NCBI RefSeq assembly: GCF_006874765.1
Contig: NZ_CP040840.1
Location: 2,935,001 to 2,942,500 of the forward strand
DNA from: Leptospira weilii
Lineage (GTDB): Bacteria; Spirochaetota; Leptospiria; Leptospirales; Leptospiraceae
Direction of reading: 5' to 3'
Length of the DNA: 7,500 nucleotides
Under the pieces are notes generated by a model, which did not search any database, had not been told where the DNA came from, and saw only the letters and a list, made by a program, of their open reading frames with translations. Within the stretch, counting starts at the first letter, position 1. The number at the start of each line of letters is the position of its first letter. The position numbers were made by a program, and so were the translations under genes. Of this stretch, positions 1 to 7,500 are shown piece after piece.

Positions 1-676
<676 letters not shown>

Positions 677-682
677 GGGGAA

Positions 683-708
683 AAATATTTTAAATTATTA
701 GAATATTT
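683..708. terminator. A/T-rich hairpin between convergent genes, possible terminator
   Basis: The arms AAATATT (683-689) and AATATTT (702-708) are perfectly complementary. On the plus strand a G-T wobble and one more pair extend the stem to 9 bp around an 8-nt loop. Read on the minus strand, the hairpin runs into TTTTTCCCCC, a short U tract, so it best suits ending the barrel A transcript. On the plus strand the tail CACTTTTAG is weaker. The stem has almost no G/C, so its stability is low, but its place in the 37-nt gap between two converging stop codons fits a terminator. Confidence 0.45.
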
Positions 709-713
709 CACTT

Positions 714-2380
<1,667 letters not shown>

Positions 2381-2382
2381 AA

Positions 2383-2403
2383 TTTTTCTCATATTGCGGG
2401 AAG
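2383..2403 (-). repeat. Direct repeat copy 1, overlapping the ribosome-binding region of barrel A
   Basis: The minus strand carries the exact 11-mer CTTCCCGCAAT followed by a similar A-rich tail. It matches copy 2 at 2455-2475 at 18 of 21 positions, with a 72-bp offset. This copy ends 5 nt before the called start of barrel A and contains its only Shine-Dalgarno-like bases (GAGAA). It could be an operator, or the trace of a small duplication of a leader. Confidence 0.5.
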
Positions 2404-2454
2404 TAGCTCTCAAAATTCTCTCATCGTTCCCATTTGCCAAAGTTTTGCCTAATT

Positions 2455-2475
2455 TCTTTCTTAAATTGCGGGAAG
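2455..2475 (-). repeat. Direct repeat copy 2 in the gap upstream of barrel A
   Basis: Second copy of the repeat at 2383-2403: identical over CTTCCCGCAAT, with 3 mismatches in the following 10 bases. It lies in the 227-bp gap (2379-2605) between the lipoprotein stop and the barrel A start. Apart from the repeat pair and the hairpin at 2483-2501, I see no gene and no convincing sigma-70 promoter in that gap. Confidence 0.5.
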
Positions 2476-2482
2476 AAACCAA

Positions 2483-2501
2483 TCGGAAAAACCATTTCCG
2501 A
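2483..2501 (-). terminator. Weak hairpin downstream of the lipoprotein gene
   Basis: On the minus strand TCGGAAA-TGGTT-TTTCCGA forms a perfect 7-bp stem with a 5-nt loop, followed by TTGGTTTCTT. It starts about 105 nt after the lipoprotein stop codon and lies just upstream of repeat copy 2. The T-rich but interrupted tail allows a weak intrinsic terminator for the barrel B-lipoprotein transcript. A regulatory site for barrel A is equally possible. Confidence 0.3.
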
Positions 2502-2605
2502 CTCTCTAATTCCTTTCCCCGAACCACAAATCACACGTGATACGAAATATCTTTCCACAAAAGTGTGAAGAAGGAAAACCGCGGCTTTATGTAAATTCGG
2601 ACTTA

Positions 2606-3289
<684 letters not shown>

Positions 3290-3291
3290 GA

Positions 3292-3296
3292 CTTCC

Positions 3297-3298
<2 letters not shown>
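3292..3298 (-). promoter_or_regulatory. Ribosome-binding site of the lipoprotein gene, overlapping the barrel B stop codon
   Basis: The minus strand reads TGAGGAAGTC-ATG. GAGGAAG is a strong Shine-Dalgarno sequence, and its first GA are the last two bases of the TGA stop of barrel B. This layout supports translational coupling of the two genes and fixes the lipoprotein start at 3289. Confidence 0.75.
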
Positions 3299-5171
<1,873 letters not shown>

Positions 5172-5816
5172 TTATCGGTTATCGCCACGAACCAGGCTTT
5201 TATTATTTTTTAGTTTTCGATGGCCGCGAATGAACTCTTTCGGATTGAGATAACCTTGTTGATTCTTACCGTAACCCGATCCGGTGGGAAGAAAGAAGTC
5301 TTCTCTCATTTCAAAATGAAGATGAGGTCCGTAACGGCGATTCGCGTCCCCGATCTTTCCGATCTTCTTTCCTTTTCTGATCTTGTCGCCTTTGATAACG
5401 TGCATCTTGGAAAGATGCGCATACAAGGAATTGATCCGTCTTCCGTCCGGAAGACGATGCGTGAGAATGAGAACGTTTCCCCAACCCGGTCCCTCGTCCC
5501 CCGCGAACTTTACGATTCCGTTGGAAACAGCATACACGAGATCGCCGTAATCGTTTCGTCCGATCGCGTTCCAATCCTCACCGAGATGAAAATTCTTTCC
5601 AAAGGGTTGGAGATCGTAATAGCCTTTTGCGTTCGGCGCTCCGACCGGAAAATCAAAACCGTTGGAAATAAATTCAGGGTTTGCGGCAAAGAATTCTTTC
5701 GCTTCTTCGAAGGAGAGTTCGTTTCGAACGAAACCTTCTTCCTTGGCCCTCGCCGTTCCCAAGCAGGAAACCGATACGATAGACAAAAGAAAAATGCTTC
5801 GAATAAGAATTTTCAC
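5172..5816 (-). CDS. M23 family (LytM-type) zinc metallopeptidase, exported
   Basis: Predicted peptidoglycan endopeptidase that cuts cross-link peptides in the periplasm, 214 residues. All M23 metal and catalytic positions are visible: HLGED gives H77 and D81 (HxxxD), LYAHLS gives H134, and GPHLHFE gives H165 and H167 (HxH). The enzyme therefore looks active, unlike degenerate EnvC/NlpD-type LytM proteins. The N-terminus is a signal peptide; cleavage could be by signal peptidase I after ARA (24), or C18 in SVSC could be a poor lipobox. There is no LysM or coiled coil, so it is a short single-domain form. The start is GTG at 5816: an in-frame TAG lies two codons upstream and the next alternative (TTG, residue 11) would destroy the signal peptide. 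There is no Shine-Dalgarno sequence, and a TATAAT stands 5 nt before the GTG. It lies 38 nt behind the biotin carrier gene. Confidence 0.92.
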   Translation of the reverse strand: MKILIRSIFLLSIVSVSCLGTARAKEEGFVRNELSFEEAKEFFAANPEFISNGFDFPVGAPNAKGYYDLQPFGKNFHLGEDWNAIGRNDYGDLVYAVSNGIVKFAGDEGPGWGNVLILTHRLPDGRRINSLYAHLSKMHVIKGDKIRKGKKIGKIGDANRRYGPHLHFEMREDFFLPTGSGYGKNQQGYLNPKEFIRGHRKLKNNKSLVRGDNR

Positions 5817-5821
5817 GATCT

Positions 5822-5827
5822 ATTATA
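5822..5827 (-). promoter_or_regulatory. Consensus -10 box just before the M23 start codon
   Basis: The minus strand has TATAAT at 5827-5822, five bases before the GTG start. With normal spacing, transcription would begin at or within the start codon, giving a leaderless or nearly leaderless mRNA. That would fit the absence of a Shine-Dalgarno sequence. No good -35 box is seen 16-18 nt upstream, and A/T-rich DNA produces this hexamer by chance, so the call is tentative. Confidence 0.3.
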
Positions 5828-5830
5828 TTT

Positions 5831-5852
5831 AAAAAGAAGAATATATTTTCTT
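5831..5852 (-). terminator. Weak hairpin plus T-run after the biotin carrier gene
   Basis: Immediately after the TGA of the carrier gene the minus strand reads AAGAA-AATATA-TTCTT followed by CTTTTT. The 5-bp stem with a five-U tail has the form of an intrinsic terminator, but only one G-C pair per arm, so many transcripts may read through into the M23 gene. Confidence 0.3.
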
Positions 5853-5854
5853 AC

Positions 5855-7500
<1,646 letters not shown>

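Noticed and set aside
2530..2541. ATCACACGTGAT near-palindrome as an operator
   Set aside because: Only 5-bp arms around two bases and a single copy; too weak to claim.

Overview
The window looks like chromosomal DNA from a spirochaete of the genus Leptospira. The case rests on gene content, not on a database match. It has a lipoprotein with a spirochaete-type lipobox (Asn before the Cys) and a DUF1566 fold, two close paralogues of a POTRA-less Omp85/D15 outer-membrane barrel, and compact genes with short gaps. Base composition is moderate. I see no tRNA, rRNA, insertion sequence, phage gene or CRISPR array.

Layout. Positions 1-676 (+) hold the 3' end of nadB, encoding L-aspartate oxidase of NAD biosynthesis. 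It converges on the minus-strand block at a small A/T hairpin (683-708). All remaining genes are on the minus strand. In transcription order from the right edge they are: a biotin carboxylase subunit (6355-7500, 5' end outside the window); a biotin carboxyl carrier subunit (start re-called to GTG at 6358, overlapping the carboxylase stop by 4 nt); an M23 zinc metallopeptidase (5172-5816); a 339-bp gap; Omp85-like barrel B (3297-4832); a DUF1566 lipoprotein 7 nt behind it (2606-3289); a 227-bp gap with a direct repeat; and Omp85-like barrel A (714-2378).

How the genes relate. The two biotin genes together make the alpha half of an acyl-CoA carboxylase (ATP-dependent carboxylation of biotin and its carrier). 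The carboxyltransferase partner is not in view, so the acyl-CoA substrate cannot be named. The split between them falls inside what is a single BT (BC-BCCP linking) region in fused relatives. The M23 peptidase acts on peptidoglycan and may have its own, nearly leaderless promoter. Barrel B and the lipoprotein form a tight pair that probably serves one cell-envelope function. Barrel A is a tandem duplicate of B.

The parts most worth a second look are: the Omp85-lipoprotein-Omp85 cluster, whose barrels lack POTRA domains and carry exactly two mature cysteines each; the odd N-terminus of barrel A, which may reflect a 1-nt shift; the split carboxylase; and the direct repeat in front of barrel A. 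I did not see a clearly new system. The envelope cluster is the best candidate for an uncharacterised function.
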